Below, piece by piece: positions 50,701 through 62,572 of a DNA stretch of 64,000 bases (positions are counted from its first letter, which is position 1; each line of letters starts with the position of its first letter). The notes under the pieces were generated by a model that saw only the letters and a program-made list of their open reading frames with translations, did no database searches and was not told where the DNA came from. The translations under genes and the position numbers were made by a program. Source of the stretch: Thalassia testudinum (lineage: Eukaryota > Streptophyta > Magnoliopsida > Alismatales > Hydrocharitaceae); NCBI GenBank assembly GCA_037157565.1, contig JAZHRO010000073.1, positions 16,312,501 to 16,376,500 of the forward strand, read 5' to 3'.

Positions 50701-52060
50701 AGATGAGGTGAGCTAGGTCTGGTGCTCCTAGGGAGAATCAAGCTGGTTGAGGCAGCTAAGGTAGCTTAGCTCAACTGAGTTGAGCTAAGCTAAGTCCCCG
50801 GGAGCTAGACTTGAGCTTCCTAAGCTGGGATGAGTTCTTCTTCAGCTGGCTGGAGTTGAGTGGAGCTAGATGTAGCTGTATTTGAGCTGGGGTGAACTCC
50901 TGTCAACTCAGCTGAGCTAGCTAGAGCTCCCTGTGGACTAGTGGGAGCTGAGATGAGCTAGACTCAGCTAAGTTGAGCCGGATCTGAGTTGACTTGAGCT
51001 AGGGTGAGCTAAGATGAACTCTCTTGAGCTGCCATTCAGCTGAGATTAGCTGAATGGAGCTGGGATGAGCTAACCCTAGTTCAAGTAAGCTAGGTTCCAG
51101 CTGTGGTGAGCTGGATCAAGCTAAGTTTCAGCTAGTCTAGGCTTCTCCTTCACCATTTGCCTTCTTGAGTGCTAGGGTTTTAGAGATCTGTATATCTGTA
51201 CATCCCTAACACTCATAAAAACATATTAAAAAGACAATAAAAAAATGCAATGCATGCCTAACCTAATTTATGCCTAAATGCAGGCCAAAAACCCGTTTGC
51301 AGAGTAAAATCCTGAGCTAGGTTTGTTTTAATGCATAAGAATGATGATAAACTACCATTTATCACACCCTCGAGAGGTTCTGTTTTAATCTCATCATTAC
51401 AGGAGTCTTGGAATTCTATACTTGGTGAACCAGGATTTTGGTTTTCTAGGGCTGGCTCAAAATTGTGTTCTCCTGCAATTAGGACTTCCCAACCTAATTC
51501 AGTGTCAGGCATGTTATATTCCATCTAGGTTGGTAATCCACAACAACCTTGTGCCTCAAACCCGGGATTTAGGAAATCAGATTGGTCCTCAATACTATTC
51601 CAAGATGGTTCATTATCTGTTTGGGGCATGTACGGGTATTTTTGATCAATAACTTGTTTCAATAATCTCATCATTTCTTCCCATTTTTCAAGACCATCTT
51701 GGTGTTGTTCCCAAAGTGCAGGATTTGTCATGCATTGGAGGTATTCAAAGTTATGTAATTTTTCTATCTCAATGTATCCTATTATGAGAATGTCTTGGGT
51801 TGATCCTTTTATAGCTTTTGTTAATAGCAATTGGGCACAGTTTATGATAAAGGTTATTGTTGTTGGTACACTAACCTGAATGTCTTCTACTGGTTTTGAG
51901 GTTTTGTATTCAATCTCATAAAATTCAAGGGCATCCTCAATCATTCTATCTCTCATGGATCTTTGTGATTCAGGTTTCTTTAATGGTATTCCTAAGTAGC
52001 CAGGCTGCATATTTGAATCGGATGGTGGAATCAAGATGTAGAATCAGAATTCAGATCTTA
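47785..52060 (-). pseudogene. Acidic ORF of unknown function in element C, split by a solo LTR
   Basis: I do not recognise this protein. About 2.0 kb of minus-strand coding sequence (inserted LTR excluded) runs from about 52060 to a TGA at 47785-47787. The start region in C3 is MDLNLILHPDPP; here a base is lost, and the frame is clear from 52034. The N-terminal 170 codons (52034-51525) are uninterrupted: KPESQRSMRDRMIEDALEF, helical-looking, with IEIEKLHNFEYLQCM and LEKWEEMMRLLKQVI. The rest is very acidic: PEPLFDEYPSPTSSEIQ; the 48500-48847 stretch with FCGGNPDLKSN and YHDFGEPLLLDYDEPIYNLS. It occupies the place of gag-pol. It could be a highly diverged gag, a captured host sequence or an element-specific protein; nothing here decides. 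Confidence 0.6.
49103..51364 (-). mobile_element. B-family solo LTR inside the C ORF, TSD CACCC
   Basis: 2,262 bp, flanked by CACCC at 49098-49102 and 51365-51369. The minus strand starts TGATAAATGG and ends CACTATCA. No primer site or polypurine tract touches it. The site in C3 (about 40468, TTACATCCTCAAGAGGTTC) is unoccupied. It carries the AGCT-dense block at 50385-51130. Confidence 0.9.
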
Positions 52061-53041
52061 GAATGAAGTGATTTGATCTGAAAGAGAATCCGAACGAAAA
52101 ATTCTATGTGTGCTCTAAAGAGAAGGGATGAGGGACTGGATGTTTGACCCAATCAAGGCACCCAAAGAAGTTTGGATGACTATGAAGGTTCGAGGCGAAT
52201 AATACCCCTGGTTCAGAAAGTCGTCCACCTGAGAATTACCTGTGTAGCTAGAGAGAGAGAGTCCTGCAGAGAACCCTACACGGTAGAGCGCCCCCACAGG
52301 TTACAAGGTTTCCCCCACCCGACCTCTCTTGTCACTGAGATTCCAAGTAGACCAGAATGGGGACTTTGACCTCTTAAGTCTACCACTTTTATTTAAGAGC
52401 AAAGGTGCTTAGGATTTCACTTGAACTTTAAATGTATTGAGTGCAAAAGTGACCTAATTTCAAGGTTGGTTAGCCCAACAAGAGGTCAACTTCACCTATT
52501 TGTCCTTTGAGAAGTTTTAGGTCCTTTCTTTTAGGATTCAAGTGAAATTAAGAGCTTGAATTTTAGGGTTTCTCTTGAATAAGTCTTTTCAAGCAAGGCT
52601 TAGGCACACCTCTTTTTGGAATAGTTGATTCTTGCTTAGAAATATGTCTCTGAAATCCTAAATTGGACTCCTTAATTTGGCTCTACTTTTGGTCCAATTT
52701 AGTTGCCAAAAATATGGTATCTATGGCTCAATCAAGAAGGTGGTAGCCCTAGTTACCTTAAATGGATGCACAAATCAATATTGTTGAAATCAAATCAGGC
52801 AACTTTGGTGACTTAGCTAAAGATGGAAAGCAGGTAGTCCTAATTGATTTTTATCCTATTTTTCCTTTTCAGGATGAGGGGATTAAGAGAAAGGGCTAAT
52901 CAGAGATTACCTGCCCCGGGTGTGTTTATTGTGCGGCCATCTTCTTTTGAATCTTCTCCCCTAAAACAATCACAACAAAAGAGATGTATCAAGTTAGTAC
53001 CAAATCAGAAATTGTGATCAAGGTTTCTAAATCGCCCGTTG
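52061..53041 (-). other. Leader of element C
   Basis: Lies between the primer site and the ORF and is homologous to the C3 leader (41177-41774 plus 55806-56341). No coding potential seen. Confidence 0.65.
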
Positions 53042-53060
53042 CTCCCCGGCAATGGCGCCA
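53042..53060 (-). promoter_or_regulatory. Primer-binding site of element C (tRNA-Asp type)
   Basis: The minus strand reads TGGCGCCATTGCCGGGGAG, three bases after the LTR end. It matches the complement of the plant tRNA-Asp 3' end (TGGCGCCGTTGCCGGGGA) with one difference. Confidence 0.9.
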
Positions 53061-53063
53061 AAA

Positions 53064-55800
53064 TGTTTATCGGGCGAGATCAATGTTTTGAAATCAATGC
53101 ATCATAGTATAGTTGAAATCGCTCGAAAATAAATAAATTTTATTACTCGAAGTTTTAAGTTCGAGGTCGAACACAGGGAGCAAATTAGGGTTTAAAAATC
53201 AAGAGCACAACTTTAAGAAATTGAATATCATATGCAATGAAAAATTAGAGTTGTAATGCAAAAACACAGAATGACAATGTATGTAAAGAGAGAACCAAAA
53301 ATGGATGTCTGATTTTGTGAATCAGATGTCTTAAACTTAGGGTTGCTACAGTGCTTTATTTCTCTTCTTTCACTCTTCTCTGATCTGTCTCTGTTCTTAT
53401 CTGGCTGCTTCCTTCCTTCTTCTTTCTTTCTTTCTTTCCTTCTGTTCTCAGTCTGTGCCTTTTCCTTCTGCCTTTAGCTTTGGCTTCTTCTCTTTCTTCT
53501 TCTTCTTTCTCTAGCGACGCCTCTTTCTTCTGCCTTCAGTTCCTTCTCCTTCTCTTTCTATTTCTTCAGCCCTTCAGCCTTCAGCTTCTTCCTCTTCAGT
53601 TCTTGCCTTCTCCTCCCTTAGCTTCTCTGGCATTCACCCTCTTCTTCCTTGGCTTCTTCTTCTTTCACTTTTCCTGCGAGAGCAAAACCTACCCCTACCC
53701 GCCCCCGTGATCTCTCTTCCTCTTTCTCTCTTAAGCTCGCTCTCCCAGAGCCGCTTCTCAGGTAATCAAGTCGGGTGCGCACCCGAGACCAAGCCCACCG
53801 GCATGCGATGGTGGGCGAGGAGTGCAGGTCAGGTATACGGGTCAAGCCAGGTCCACGGCGATCGGGTCATGGACGAGGCAGTGTGAGGGCGAGTGGGACC
53901 TTACCCCCAGGTCAGGAGGCGATAAGCCTACTTCACTTTTGCAATTTATTCTACTGTGCCCACTCAAGATCTTTCGAGGTGAGACTAAACGTCCCACCTT
54001 CCTTTACGTGCGCCCGCAGCAAGAGGCTTCCTTGATTGCAGCTGCCACTGGGGTCTTCAGTGCCAATTGATTGGCTGGAGCTATGCATGAGATGAGTTCG
54101 CGCAACCTGGGGTCGTCCACCTAGAGCGGAGAGACCTAGGGCTAGCTTGCAAGCTAGCTACTTGCTTCAATGGCGGCAGGCCTCCAAACCTGTCCACACG
54201 AAAATGGCCTCGCGGCCCTGTTAGAAAGCTCAGATAGCTTCGCCTAGACACAACAAACGTAGTGCGGGGGTCGGCGTGGCGTGGGGTGGCCGGAGTGTGC
54301 ATGCCTAAGGCACCCTGTGTGCATGAAAGTGGTGTGTTCGGGGGGTATTCTGGGGGCGTGGCACGATGAGTGGAGTGAGGGTTTAGGATCAGTGAGGTGT
54401 TGCAGTGCTTATGGGGTGGTTGGCGAGGCGAATGGAGGTGCGGAGTGGCTGGGGTGCCTCGCTGGAGTGTGGCTGGAGATGAAGAAGGTGAGGGTGATTA
54501 CATGCGTCGAGGGCATTTTCAAGAAATAAAGAGGGTAAACAGGAGGAGGGAGAGAGAAATTATCTGACCTAATCTAAGGACGAAGGAGGCATAGATGGCA
54601 GATGGCTCGTGTTTCCATCACTGGAGACGAAGCTCTCTGTAGGTGAGGCAGTGGCAATGACAGGGATAAGGGCAGCATCTGGGCTGGTGCAGCTGACGCG
54701 GATGAATGAAAGGAAGGTAACCCAACCACTAGTATTGTGGTTGGGCGACGAGAGAGAGAGAGCGGAGCCACCGGAGCTTGCGGAGAAGTTGTGGCCAGCA
54801 AGGAGAGAAGAAAGTGGGGTGGACCGACCCAATTCCAAGCTGAGGAGGTGCGGAATGAATTAGGGTTTCTTATATAGTCCCTGGAGGTTAAGTCTGTGCT
54901 TGGAAGCCAGGCTTCCAAGCATGGCAATCTCACCGGAGATGGAAACTCAGAGAGACCCAAATCTCTCATGTGTTCGCATGAGAGATTGGGTAGGAATTAG
55001 GGCTCATCAATGGGTTCATATTGGAGGAGATTTCTCAGAGAATCTCCCTTTCAATTTTGAAGGGGATTCTCAGAGAGATCAAAGAGTTCTTGCCTTTGAA
55101 ACCTTTCCAGAGTAGGATTCTCTCTGCTATAATGGTGGAGGGAACTAATTGCAAAGAACGATGAGGAAGCTAGGGGGTTTCTGCAGAGGTTTTCGAAAGA
55201 TAGGGGTAGAAATGTAATTAGGCTAGACCTATTTGCAAAGTGGGTCAAGATGAATTCTTCTTAGGTCCAAATTTTGGTACAAACCTAATTTGGACCTAAG
55301 GAATCCAATGGTGAAGTTGGATTTTGGGTTTGACTAGGCAATTTACGTAAAAACATAATTTAGGATAAATATTTGTCTGAGACCCCAATTTATGTCAAAA
55401 TAGGTTCCAAGGGCCAAATTGAAGGTCTCAACCCTAGAGAATATTTTTCCATGATTTTAGAGGGTTTAGGTGAATTTTATCCTAACCAGAATCTTGTTAA
55501 ATCAAGTGGATCTGTTTTAGGTTACAAGAAGTCGTTTAATTCCTAGAATTCACATGAACCCTTTTCTGTTTAATTCAACCCACTTATTATCTTGTTAAGG
55601 CCATTTGACCTGTGTTTAGCCCATGAGAAATCCCATTGTTGTATTGCAATGGCAAAATTACAGTTTTACCCCTTGTTTCTTATTTTTCTCTCAGAATGGT
55701 TATTCATTGAGTTAAGACCTCCAGTTGGTTATATAAGAGCTTTTATTCTCTTTTCTGGGTCAAAATGAGCTAGTTAGGGCTCATGATGGTGTTCCCATCA
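53064..55800 (-). mobile_element. 5' LTR of element C
   Basis: 2,737 bp, TGATGGGAACACCATCA...CCCGATAAACA on the minus strand. Probable promoter: TATATAAG (about 54869-54877 region), with hairpins at 54898-54920 and 54956-54990 just upstream. It has the polypurine sense-strand tract at 53345-53745. Confidence 0.85.
54869..54990 (-). promoter_or_regulatory. TATA-like box with two upstream hairpins (5' LTR of C)
   Basis: The minus strand has ACTATATAAGAAA. Upstream of it are GCTTGGAAGCC-A-GGCTTCCAAGC (54898-54920) and CCCAAATCTCTCATG paired with CATGAGAGATTGGG (54956-54990). Confidence 0.7.
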
Positions 55801-55805
55801 GTTCA

Positions 55806-56341
55806 CTTGGTTAGATCAGTTCAAACATGAACTTAGGTAACACACAAATGTAGGAAGATCAATTTCCTTAATTGTAGGCAAGTGTGTACTAACTCCTCAA
55901 AACCCTAATTGGCTCTAATTCCAAGTCCAATTTGAATCCAAATATAACACCTTGGACTCAAACAAGAAGGTGAGCAGTCCAAGCTATTGAGAAATTTTAG
56001 TGCAAATCCCTAATAATACAGTAATTAAGGATGGAGAATCTCTAATAAAATTGTACCAACTTCAATCTGATGTCCATCAATCGTGCAAATCAAGAAATTC
56101 TTTACCTTTAAATGATAATTACTAGGAAATTAAGGCACGTGGATCCTAATTGATTTGTTTCCCTTTTTATCTTCCTAAGATTAAGAGATGATTAAGGAAG
56201 AAGAGAAATTTTACCTACCCCTGGAGTGGCTAATTTCATGGAAGATCTCCTCGTGATTTACCTTTCAACAACAAAACAAAGCAGATAGGGCAAGTTAGGA
56301 ATCAATTCAATAATCAAGAATGATATGACTAGTGGGAAATT
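55806..56341 (-). other. Leader of element C3, upstream part
   Basis: Runs from the C insertion to the C3 primer site. It matches the C leader near 52730-52910 (for example TCCTAATTGATTTGTTTCCC at 56150 against TCCTAATTGATTTTTATCC at 52835). Confidence 0.65.
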
Positions 56342-56357
56342 GCGTGCAACGGTGCCA
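56342..56357 (-). promoter_or_regulatory. Decayed primer-binding site of C3
   Basis: The minus strand TGGCACCGTTGCACGC is a degenerate tRNA-Asp type site, three bases after the LTR. Confidence 0.65.
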
Positions 56358-56360
56358 AAA

Positions 56361-57429
56361 TGTTAGTTTGAAAATCATCATAGTTTAGGAAAACATCGCA
56401 TCGTAGTATAGCGACAAAAATTGATTCGGCATTTAAATTTGTAAAGCTCGAAAAATCGTGAGTTCTAAGGTCGTTTGCAGGGAGCAAATATGGAATTCAA
56501 TCACTAATCAAATATGAGAAATAATGAGCACAATAATCAATCCACAATAATGATAAGCAATGAATAAGTGATCCACTAAAAATGTATTCAATATGAATCC
56601 AAAATGTATCTCCAAATCAATAAATAAAAATATAAAATGAAGCCTAAAAATGGTGGTTGAAACCACCAATTAAGCCCTGCAATTATTCAGCCCAATTCTC
56701 AATTCAATCTCAATTTCTCAACAGTAGCCTCAAAGCAATATCAAAGTCAACTCCTTCATAGATCAGATGTCGGTACCAAGGCTTAGACAGCTTAACTATC
56801 AAGCCCCAGATCACCTCTCAAATTTTTGCCTAAGTGTAGGCACATTTCCCGAGGATCTACAATGCAAAACCTTGCCCCTCCTCCCTCTCTCAATCAGAAT
56901 AGGGTATACGGGCTAATTAGGCAAACGAGTCTGGGTCGAAGCCCACCGGCGTGCAATGGCAGGCGAGGAGTGAGAGGTTAGGTGAGAGGGACCTCACCCC
57001 TAGTGTACGAAGCAAGCTGCCTACACACATTATTCAATAAATACACATGTTAATTTTAAAAACCCACAATGTGGGACTATCGTAAGGAATTTTCTCGCAT
57101 GCAGCTGCAATAGGTGGTTCTTCTAGATTGCGATTGCAGGTGTTGTTCTTTCTTCAATTGCCGCTGCAGCTGAGCTCTCCAGATGAATCTACATCCGCTG
57201 GAGGTAGAAATGAGGTCAGGGATTAGCAGAGGATGGCGGAGTATGGCGGAGGAGATCGGGTTTGAAACTTAAGCCGACAAACACCTGAAATTCAAAATAT
57301 GGGCCTTAAGCCCTAATTAGAAAATTCAAGAGGATCGTCGTGACGCGAGGAATATAATGACGGTGTTGTGAGGGTGTCTAGAGCTTCATGGTGGCCAGAC
57401 GGTGTTGGCGAGGGTGGAGTTTTGATGGG
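56361..57429 (-). mobile_element. 5' LTR of element C3, cut by element G
   Basis: The left end is TGTTAGTTTG on +. It shares CATCGTAGTATAG and AGGGAGCAAATATGG with the D LTR end, and CCCACCGGCGTGCAATGG with the C LTR. About 1.07 kb remain before G starts at 57430. Confidence 0.7.
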
Positions 57430-59056
57430 TGATAAGTCCACTTTTGTGGACCATTATTTGGCCTAAGTACTCTTTATTTAGTCATTCTTAGCTAATATTT
57501 GATTAGGAATTAAGGCGGAATTCAACATAGTCTGTATATCATCTTATGCACCAATTTTAAAGGCTAATATGTTATGATAATTATTTGGTGGATGTAGGCT
57601 AGGTGTAAGACACTTAAAGGCAGCAGTCATACATCCAAAATCCCATTTTAAGACATCTGGAATCTAATTTGGACGTCTAGAACCTCCAGCGTGGACTCCT
57701 TGCCAACCAAATATTTTAAGACGTCTGATGGTTTTATTAGACGTCTGATACCTAACGGACAGGACTTATCCTTCTATTCCAACCACTCGCAATCTCCGCG
57801 AGTGGTTGCAGAAGCTGGCCACAAATATTTTAAAAAGTGTATGCGCCAACGAAGAGCAGCTTCTTCCACCGCCCGCCCGGTCTCCCACCTTCTCCACCGC
57901 AAACTGAAAGCTTACCCTGTGGAGCATAGCGTGCACCCTGCTCACTATCGCCTTCCTTCAAACGCCTCATCCACCCGATGGTGCACGGTGACAACGTGCA
58001 CCACTTCCATTACAACCACCACCGCCGGTCCCTCTCTATCTTCATCATCTTCAGCTTCGACGCAGCAGCAACCCATCATCGCCCTATGTATGCCTATGCA
58101 CGCATCAGCTTCATCGTGCAACCACGCATCTGCGCACCACCACCATCCATCATGCCTCCACTGCACAAGCACATCTCCCGCGCATCTCACACCTGCATCT
58201 CCCCTTACACGCACGACCAGCAGTTACGTCACAACAGCAGTAGTGCAGTACCTCCAGCCTACCCTTCTTCTCTACGCGCGGCGCACCCCCTCGCGCGACC
58301 AGCAAATCCCACACGCGACGCCTAGCCATGCACGTGCAGATGCAACAACCCACGTCCCCTCTTGCAGCCTGTAGCTAGCAATATGAAGAAGCTCCGCCGG
58401 CATCAAGCTCTCCGGCCGGCCGCCACCGGCCACCTCCCACCTCACCATCATCATCTACGAGATCCTCTCCTCCGGTGGAACTCCTCCACCCGAGCAAACC
58501 GTCGGCGACGCCTCCTCCAACATGTGGTGAAGAGAGAGGAAATTTCCTCTATTTTTGGAAGAATTAAAATTTACATTTCCTGCCATTGTCACTTGAATAT
58601 TGGATTATTTTATTCAAGCAAAATTGCATGGGTGCACTTACAATTTCGTGAATTTGCTTAACTTGTGTTATGTGCATCATTTAACATTGAAATTTAATTC
58701 AGATTTGCATACAATTCAAACTTACATGATATGCCACTACACATGCATCATATACATACTTTTGGGAACTTGATTCCTGATGTGAAAATTACATAAATAG
58801 CCTTGAACTTTTCATGAAATTGCAAGTTCCATTTAGAGTAGCATATTCATTGAATTGATTTCGCGAAGGTGTCTGCGAACATTATAACTCTCTACTCGTG
58901 AATTTATTGGATCTATTCCTCCCTGTGGATATGGCATCCTTTTCGTAGTTTAAATTGATATCTATTTTAATCTTTGATTGAGAGATTTCTACCACAAAAA
59001 TTACAACAACATATCATTTTATTATTTTCTTAATCAAGCGAAATACTCTCATATCA
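57430..59056 (+). mobile_element. 5' LTR of element G
   Basis: 1,627 bp: TGATAAGTCCACTTTTGTGG...CTCATATCA, with a primer site two bases later. The first bases contain GTCCAC-TTTT-GTGGAC. Four AGACGTCTG-type motifs lie at 57651, 57671, 57719 and 57739. A hairpin CAACCACTCGC/GCGAGTGGTTG is at 57780-57808. CCCTGTGGATATGGC (58922) is the usual landmark near the 3' end of Athila LTRs. The 227-codon ORF at 57691-58374 is low-complexity and probably chance. Confidence 0.85.
57780..57808 (+). repeat. Hairpin in the element G LTR
   Basis: CAACCACTCGC, 7-base loop, GCGAGTGGTTG: 11 perfect pairs. An ATATTTTAAAA stretch follows at about 57826. Confidence 0.85.
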
Positions 59057-59058
59057 AA

Positions 59059-59076
59059 TGGAGTCGTTGCCGGGGA
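59059..59076 (+). promoter_or_regulatory. Primer-binding site of element G (tRNA-Asp type)
   Basis: TGGAGTCGTTGCCGGGGA matches the tRNA-Asp complement at 16 of 18 positions. Confidence 0.85.
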
Positions 59077-60413
59077 GGCAACAGATGTAATAGATTCACC
59101 TGATTATTTCTGAGTATTCTAAATTGTGCAATTATCTAATCATTCTTTATCTTTTTGTGCAAGGAATTTGACGAGGCGATAGGCGCAACAGAGCAGCGAC
59201 ATCAACCTTGAGCAACGCCCACACGAGGAGAAGATGCAGGAGACTTGGATCCCACTTTCATAGGAGATTCTCCTTCACCACAAATTTTATTTCTGTCTTC
59301 TCCCCCTTGTAGTAATTGGGGCTGAATTTTTGGGGGTCGTCCCCACATTCTTTAGCTACTAGGGTTTACATTTTTTTGAATGCGTGATTCCATTTTCTGC
59401 TTGCTTGCCATTAAAACAAACAAAAGAAAATATCGAGCTGCCTGTTTAGGAGTTGCATGGCCTTAGGTGCGTGCATTTAGGGGTGACTGAGCAGCACATT
59501 AGATCTCATTGTTGCATTGCAAGCATATTGGCACGAAGATTGCTGGAGACAGGTACACCTTTCTAACTTTTGCATCCAGCTCCTGTTCATGCATTTACAT
59601 TCAGATTAAAATTCAAGACCACCAAGTTGATTGAATTTACTAATTCAGTGGTCACCTAACTAAAAGTGGGACTGATAATCAGATTCGACCTTAAAATCAA
59701 TTCACATTTGATCTGATTCAAAGGGACTTGTCTGTGTTTTCAAAAATAAAAATAAGAAAAGATTTGTGGTGTGATGCACACTTCTAACATTGAGCACGCA
59801 CATTGGGCACCGTACTAAGGCTCGATCCCTTAAGGATATAGGCACCGATCTCTTTATCGATGCAGACCCTCCTATCGTGCTTTGTTGTGGTGGTACTATC
59901 TTTTGACCAAGTGTTTCAATACTTCACAGAGGGGGATACCCCTTAAAGGAACAAAAGGGCAGTTAAGAGGCACCGCATATGCATTGCCTCAAAGGAAGGG
60001 TTCGCCCTACTTGCATCCCTTTGTTCATCCTTGGAGTAACTTCTCACTTGATCACCTGGGAGTATCATCTAAGCAAAGTATAGGTCCTAGGGCACTCGAA
60101 GGTTGAACTAGGTCATGTAATTACAGTGAATAACTTGTTTGGCCATCTATATCAACCAATTCTACCTCTGCAACAAAGAAGGTTAAGATTTCAAGTCATC
60201 CTCTCTCTTACACCACTTATGTGGGAATGGAGGGATAAGCCTTGACCTTTTGACCTATCTTTGGAGTGGAGGTTTCACTTACTCAATCAATAGAACTTGA
60301 ATTGTGATTGATATTGTTTGCTTGGTAGATGCTCTCTTGAGGGCAGTTTAGTGTTTGATCCTGAGCCCAAGAGAATTCTTAGGAGAGCTCACCTAGGAGA
60401 GAAAAGAGAAGGC
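59077..60413 (+). other. Leader (5' UTR) of element G
   Basis: About 1.3 kb between primer site and gag start, similar to the leader of E. Short ORFs such as 59882-60106 look fortuitous. Such long leaders normally carry the packaging and dimerisation signals; none can be pointed out here. Confidence 0.65.
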
Positions 60414-61140
60414 ATGGCTGATCAAGGAGCAAATCAACAATGGACCCTGAGGGACTATTTTATTCCAACCAACCAACCTGCACAAGCACTAAGATGATCG
60501 ACAAGGGATAATCCATATGAGATCAAGAGCAATACCATATCTTTGCTGCCCTCCTTTTATGGTACTACTAGGGAGGACCCCTACCGGCATTTGGAGGAAT
60601 TCACCAAGGTCTGTTCCACGGTGAAGCTCCAGGGCTTTATTGATGAAGCCCTGATGAGGACTCTATTTCCATTCTCCCTAAAGGATAAGGCCAAGCACTG
60701 GTATCATACCCTCGATGCAAAGGTAAATGATTGGGCCACTGCAAGGGATGGTGGTCGGACCCGGTTAGGTTGTGTTAATATGGTGATTTTATCGTTGAAG
60801 TGTGCATAGTGGTTAACCTAAATCGAGCCTAACCATCTCTTTACAAAATATTTTTTTACCTGGCCTATTTGATTTTATCTTGGTCACTTTTATGCCCAAG
60901 GTTGAACTCGGGGAAGTGGGATTAGAAGTCAAGTTTCTACGCCTTTCCTACAATGAATCTCTTCCGTTCGTTTATTGTATTTTTGGTGTTTTTCTATCTA
61001 GATTTTTTTCTGATAATTCTTGTCCTTGAGGCACACCCTCAAAATTAGGTTCTTGGCTTTGAGCCAAATCAAGGTTCCAAAACGAGTCTTGCTATTCGCA
61101 AGATGGAGTACCAGCAAGTCAAATATTATCTTTTCTCTTT

Positions 61141-61916
61141 TATATATATATTTTTTTATCTTTTTACTAACAGGAAAGCGAAACAGAAATAAAGTAAATA
61201 TAGTATATATATAGGTATATATTATATATGTATAAAGGGGTGGGGGTGGAGGTGGAAATGGAGTGTAGCACGGTGTCGAGTCGGTCGTCGTCTAGAAAGA
61301 CGCAACCAACAAGACGAAGTGCCGCGTGTAAGGTGGATTGGTGGAAGATGAATGCGAACATGCTTTTTGTACGCATGTATCGGGGAATATCAGCAACTGG
61401 TGCAGATATTCCCGCAATACCACGTATGGTGTGTGATATGAAAATATATATGTATATATGTATATATATATATATATCTATATGTATATATATATATATG
61501 GTTATACCTATATAGGTATATGTGTACTTATATATGTATATATGTATATATACATAAGTATATATATATAGGTATGTAAATATATGTATAGATAGATATC
61601 TGTATATACATATGTGTGTATGTATATAGTAATATATGTATATATAGATATATGTAGATAGATATGTGTGTATATATATATATATGTATATATAGTTATA
61701 TAGATATATATGTATATTTGTATGTATATTTGTGTGTATATATATATATATATATATGTATAAGTAGGTGTGTATATATGTATATATATATATATATAAG
61801 TATCTATACTTATACTTAGTTATATAGGTAATAATAAATATATATATAGATATTTGTATGTATATATATATATATATATGTAAGTATGTATATAAATATA
61901 TGTATATATGTAAGTA

Positions 61917-61984
<68 letters not shown>

Positions 61985-62160
61985 TATATAGATATATATA
62001 TATATGTATGTATGTATGTATATAGACTAATACATAGTTATATAAGTACTAATATATGTATAGATATATGTGTGTGTATATATATATATATATGTATATA
62101 AGTATATATATATATAAATATATATATATGTACGTATATATATATATGTGTATAAAGTAG
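61141..62160. repeat. About 1 kb of TA/GTATA simple repeats
   Basis: Long runs of (TA)n mixed with GTATATATG units, including a pure TA run at about 61927-61980. The ORF at 61886-62101 is made only of this repeat. Confidence 0.95.
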
Positions 62161-62572
62161 AGTATAGGTGTGTGTGTGTGTGTTTAAGAGTGTGAGTGTG
62201 TGTGTAAGTGTCGGCAGAGAGAGAGTGAGAGTGCTGTGAGAGAGAGAGAGAGGGAGGGAGAGCTTCCTACTGGAGTGAAGGAGGCATTTAAGCCATCTGC
62301 ACATAGCAGAGCGTCGTCTGAGGCTTCGCGTGCGTGCAGGCGCATATGCGCTCGCTGGGAGGGAGTGAGCGCAGGGAGAGGACCGCAGCACACCGCGCTG
62401 CGCGAAGGGGCTGGAGCGGGCAGACACAGTCCCTGGGAGAGGGTGAGCATACGCGGGTGAAGACGCTGAAGCGGGTGGGCGCTGCCAGAGGACCGCACGC
62501 AGACACGCGGGAGGGCACTAGAGTGGGCGGGGGCTGGACGCGGGTGCGAGCAGTGGCCGGTAGAGGCGTGCC

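Larger units (their letters stand above)
41775..55800 (-). mobile_element. Element C: 14-kb Athila-type element with a non-gag-pol ORF, inserted in the C3 leader
   Basis: Both outer ends are complete LTRs (41775-44534 and 53064-55800) of the same family and orientation. Flanks are gtaca (41770-41774) and gttca (55801-55805), 4 of 5 identical. Joining them restores a leader like that of C itself (GGATTCAAGTG...TTTTAGGGTTTC near 52543-52582). Inside, on the minus strand: primer site, leader, an acidic ORF split by a solo LTR, 3' UTR, polypurine tract, an LTR fragment, a second 3' UTR piece, polypurine tract, and 3' LTR. It encodes no protease, RT or integrase, so it would need enzymes supplied in trans. 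Confidence 0.75.

Noticed and set aside
28575..51369. One full-length B element with LTRs at 28580-30825 and 49103-51364 and shared CACCC flanks
   Set aside because: The right LTR is itself flanked by CACCC on both sides, interrupts the C ORF, and has no primer site next to it; the C3 copy shows the empty site. It is a separate solo LTR.
57691..58374. 227-codon ORF as a gene
   Set aside because: It lies wholly inside the LTR of G, is low-complexity (S, T, H, P), and overlaps several ORFs on the other strand.
61886..62101. 71-codon ORF
   Set aside because: A translation of TA simple repeat.
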